Positions 61,074 through 64,000 of a DNA stretch of 64,000 bases are shown in pieces (positions within the stretch are counted from its first letter, which is position 1; every line of letters begins with the position of its first letter). The notes beneath the pieces were generated by a model. The model was not told the DNA's origin, searched no databases, and saw only the letters and a list, made by a program, of their open reading frames with translations. Made by a program: the position numbers and the translations under genes. Origin of the DNA: Undaria pinnatifida (lineage: Eukaryota; Sar; Phaeophyceae; Laminariales; Alariaceae); assembly GCA_012845835.1 (NCBI GenBank), contig JABAKD010000005.1, positions 4,579,155-4,643,154 on the forward strand, given 5' to 3'.

Positions 61074-61262
61074 GCGAGCTACGGTAGAGAGTGTTGGCGC
61101 GTTTTGGCTAGACGGTTTTCTGGATGAATGGGTTCCTTAGCCCACAATCGTTGTGAGGGCCACCTTACGCAGGGGATTGCTACGATGATAGAGGAAGCTT
61201 TTTTTCCGCTGAAATATTTCTGAATGGCAGGGCTCCTTAGCATAAAATCGTCGGAAAATCGT
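61074..61262. mobile_element. Two truncated family A elements, head to tail
   Basis: GCGAGCTACGGTAGAGAG and ATTGCTACGATGATAGAGG each start a family A left half; GGATGAATGGGTTCCTTAGC and GAATGGCAGGGCTCCTTAGC follow. Neither has its right end. The second stops where family C begins. Confidence 0.6.
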
Positions 61263-61271
61263 ACTTTTGTT

Positions 61272-62145
61272 ATCAAAAACGAAAATACACTCCAGCTGTG
61301 AGATCGAAGATTTCGTCGAAACTCATCTTTGCAAGCTGTGTGTGATACTCCGATCGCGCGTATTACGAGTTGTGTGTCCTCATTAAGGATATAGGTCGGC
61401 GACTCCCCTTACAACTACAGTGTAGCTATCAGGGTCAACAGGATGATTTTAGTCAGTCTGTGCGCGGAAACTATAAAACCCGTTTCTGAGGGGGACAAAA
61501 TCTGACAGCTGTGAAGGGAAATGTAACCTTTGATCAAGTGAATCTTGTAAGTCGAATGACCGGTGAGGGGGTGGGGCGGAGTTTTGAAGGACGTGGGGGC
61601 CTGGTTTTGATCAAAAGCGAGCGGGTTTGGAGGGGGGGGAAAGGGGGGAATTTGTGCATGTAAGATGTAATCCTTTCAAGGGGATAAATCTGACGGTTTT
61701 GGCATCAGTATATTGGGGGCTGGGGGGGGGGGGTTGGGGCGGGGGGGGGGGGGGGGGGGGCGGGGGGGGCAGCTCAATATGTGCCTGGAAACTATACATT
61801 ATTTTGAGGGGATAAATGTGACGGTTTTGGAAATAATACGTCAGTTTATCATGTATATCCTGGGGTAAGTCGTACAATCAGTGAGTAAAGAGAGGGTGGA
61901 GTGTTCGAGGGGGTGGGGTTGGGATGGGTTGGGGGGGAGGTGGGGGGTGTGGGGGCGGGGGGGGGAGGAAGGGCTTTAGGTGAGGGGTTTGTTATACGTG
62001 TGGTGCTAGGTCTAGGCGATGGTGCGGGTGATGGGGAAAAAGGGGGCGTTCGAGGCGGGGGGGGGGGGGGGGAACACAGCGGCATGGATGGCTCTCGAAA
62101 GATAATGAGGTGATATCCTGTGCGTGAAGTGTTTATTAATGTGGT
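61272..62145 (+). mobile_element. Family C element, longest forward copy
   Basis: ATACACTCCAGCTGTGAGAT, GTCGGCGACTCCCCTTACAA, GAGGGGGACAAAATCTGACA, ACCGGTGAGGGGGTGGGGCG, then three G-rich tracts separated by GGGGATAAATCTGACGGTTT and GGGGATAAATGTGACGGTTT modules, TCAGTTTATCATGTATATCC, and CAGCGGCATGGATGGCTCTC. Nearly the inverse of 46081-46925. Confidence 0.85.
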
Positions 62146-62595
62146 GGATTTTTTTATGTATTGTTTTGTTGTTTTTTTGCAACATAAATATTAGGTTCTA
62201 TACAGTACGGGACAGGAGATGGGTCTGTTGATCAAGCTCGTCAAGTGAGGAGCCTCAGGCAAGCATAGGTGCGCCTCTATCGCAGCATACGCTTCAACAA
62301 TGTGCATCTTTGTTCAACTCAAGCCATGGGAATATACTTCGGGTTGGACTAGCAATATTTACATCAGGTTGTTTGAATAAGCTCGAAATATGTTTTTTAG
62401 GTGAGATGAACCCCTCACCTACACACCGCAAAAAAAAGCTGTCAGGTTATTAATAAGATTGCCTCACGGAGGAAGGGCGGGGGCGGTCGGGGGCGGGGCG
62501 GGGGGGGGGGGGTTGATTGGTGGCTCCTTCTGCAGAAGAGGGTGGTTTTGTACGCATACCAATAGCTTCTACAACAGTCGCCCACCGCCAAAGAC
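62146..62595. other. Stretch with a J/E-type motif and a G tract
   Basis: CTCGTCAAGTGAGGAGCCTC at about 62250 followed by a family A-like right end (CCTCTATCGCAGCATACGC). GGGGCGGGGGGGGGGGG at 62497-62512. No exon. Confidence 0.4.
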
Positions 62596-62855
62596 CAAAG
62601 CTACCGTAAGGGGGTTCCATTTTGGGCCTTTTTTTTGCTATGGCTCTCGGAGTCACTTGCTCGAGTGATCTCCCTGCTCCTTGCGGCCATAGGCTTTCGT
62701 GCTGTTATTATTTTTTCGATATGAACCCCCAATGGAATGAGCAGCTACGCTGCGCCAGACAAATCGCTGAACGTGTTTTTGTCAGTTGAGGTGCAGAATC
62801 ACTCGTGTGACTGGCTCAGACCCGGTTGGTGAAAAAGGAGGTATACCATAACATC
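62596..62855. mobile_element. Family D element
   Basis: AAAGCTACCGTAAGGGGGTT start, GAGTCACTTGCTCGAGTGAT, GCAGCTACGCTGCGCCAGAC, AATCACTCGTGTGACTGG, then AAAGGAGGTATACCATAACA exactly as at 48205. Confidence 0.75.
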
Positions 62856-63141
62856 CCCCCTTCTGCTGGGTAGTTAACCGAGAAACAGCAATCAGATGTG
62901 CGAAAAGCAGCGTTACATTAAAATTCAAGTAAAAAGACGCCGACGAACTTCCATGGGTTGCCTCTATTAATAGCAATGGGCAAAGGTCGCCTCCTATCAT
63001 CCGTGATCACGCTGCAAGACGGGAACGCACACTACAATAGGCGTACCTCAAACGGGGGCGGGACTCTGTTCTTGCCCGCGTCTTTGCAACGGCTGAGCCA
63101 GACAAGATCTGGCCGAGAAAGAGCAGCAAATAAATATATAA
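62856..63141 (-). other. Stretch without a confident exon
   Basis: The minus strand reads LLFLGQILSGSAVAKTRART near 63075-63130, ending at a donor-like TTTGAG then GTACGC. No repeat match. Confidence 0.25.
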
Positions 63142-63403
63142 TGCGCGTGCTACGATAGAGGTGACACGTTTCGCCTGAAAATGTTTCTGAATGACGGAAC
63201 TCCTTAATTTAACCCAAAATCGTCGAAAATTAAACATTTTTTCGCAGGATTCTCGTTGTGTACCTAGGCCATGGGATTCATGATACGGCATGATAGCAGT
63301 TTTTTTTTCTCCAAATAAATCAGTTTTTGGGAGAAGAAGTCTTAAGCTCCGAAAGTGAGGGACCCGCGAAGTCAAGTGGTGCACCTTTATCGTAGCACGC
63401 GTC
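63142..63403. mobile_element. Family A element, well preserved
   Basis: Left end GCGCGTGCTACGATAGAGGT; right end CACCTTTATCGTAGCACGCG. Interior TGTTTCTGAATGACGGAACT, CCAAAATCGTCGAAAATTAA, CGTTGTGTACCTAGGCCATG and AAATCAGTTTTTGGGAGAAG. It is a good reference copy for the family. Confidence 0.88.
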
Positions 63404-63464
63404 ATGAAAAACGGAAAATATATCCTCCGACCCTTGGACTACGGAGACGTTTTTCCTAAAGCCT

Positions 63465-64000
63465 TGTAGCAGCGTGGAAGAGCCGTATTCTACCCATGGG
63501 CCAGGACGACAAAAACAAATATGCAACAGTTTAGTCCTTGCGTTTGGCCAAGAATACAAATCGTGGCCGGCCCGTGGTAACGTTGCAAAACGAAAAGGAG
63601 GCGTGCTACTGTAGGGGGTGCGTAGGTTTTTATGCCGACTGGCGTCTGTATGCGCGGGGCTTCTCCACTGCTGTGCAAACTTACCGGATGTGTACCTTTG
63701 GGAATTGCAATCGCGGTTTCCAAATGTATCCGCTGTACACCTACTTTGAGTCGCGATCGCGTTTCCAAACATTTATTAGCTTTACACCTTATTTAAATCG
63801 CGATCGAATTTCTAAACGTATGGCAGCTGTAAACCTAGCCCATGGCATTGTCCGTCGACGCTAAGCGAGCAAGATTTGCCAACGAGGAGGGTTGAGTAAG
63901 GCATGGAACTTCTCTCAAGCGAGAAGATCGTGGTGAAAATGTGAGATGCACCTCCACGGTAACACCAAGCGTCTACAAACGGACAAGCTACCTTCGACGG
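63465..64000. repeat. Block colinear with about 2720-5160 of the left gene region
   Basis: 63467-63498 (CCTTGTAGCAGCGTGGAAGA, GCCGTATTCTAC) matches 2725-2757; 63735-63960 matches 4440-4620; 63965-64000 (CAAGCGTCTACAAACGGACA, AGCT) matches 5125-5160, next to the decayed ankyrin-like exon. The matching exon would lie just beyond the right edge. Confidence 0.65.

Overview
This window looks like nuclear DNA of a eukaryote. Its coding sequence lies in short exons bounded by GT and AG on the minus strand. The introns are long and full of non-autonomous transposons, solo LTRs, minisatellites and homopolymer tracts. No bacterial gene layout, rRNA or intact tRNA was found. The ankyrin-like 'LMHAA' repeat proteins, a Ty1/copia fragment and a short TTAGGG-type telomere-like block would fit an algal stramenopile, but the sequence alone does not settle the organism.

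The clearest genes are two paralogous ankyrin-like genes, both on the minus strand and about 58.5 kb apart. The left gene covers roughly 1-14 kb and runs off the left edge. It has one-repeat exons at 79-207, 5858-5986, 7516-7644, 8265-8408 and 9118-9291, a large Gln-rich exon at 1584-2426, and weaker exon candidates at 2.7, 3.3 and 10.4-12 kb. The right gene has the matching Gln-rich exon (59975-60832), the matching repeat exon (58870-58998), and a probable terminal exon with a stop codon (57582-57758). Several repeat exons are exactly 129 bp, begin and end in phase 0, and encode one 43-residue repeat each. The left Gln-rich exon carries an in-frame TAG four codons before its splice donor, so that copy may be a pseudogene. 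A third minus-strand cluster (51.4-55.8 kb) holds membrane-spanning exons, some duplicated and decayed.

The rest is mostly repeats. Three abundant MITE-like families (here A, B and D) differ inside but share a CTACGRTAG core at their ends. A fourth family (C) carries long poly-G/poly-C tracts. The middle of the window (14-35 kb) has few genes. It holds a decayed Ty1/copia element with its LTR (15.1-16.5 kb), a second related LTR beside a gag-like broken ORF (28.8-30.2 kb), a compact TRIM-like element with matched LTRs and a TTGG target duplication (24.1-24.8 kb), a segmental duplication (20.2-23.8 kb versus 26.6-28.5 kb) with tRNA-like promoter modules, and several tandem arrays.

All family assignments and exon boundaries come from reading the sequence by eye. 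No alignment, database search or transcript evidence was available. Element edges are approximate, usually within about 10 bases where terminal inverted repeats are visible and within about 50 elsewhere.
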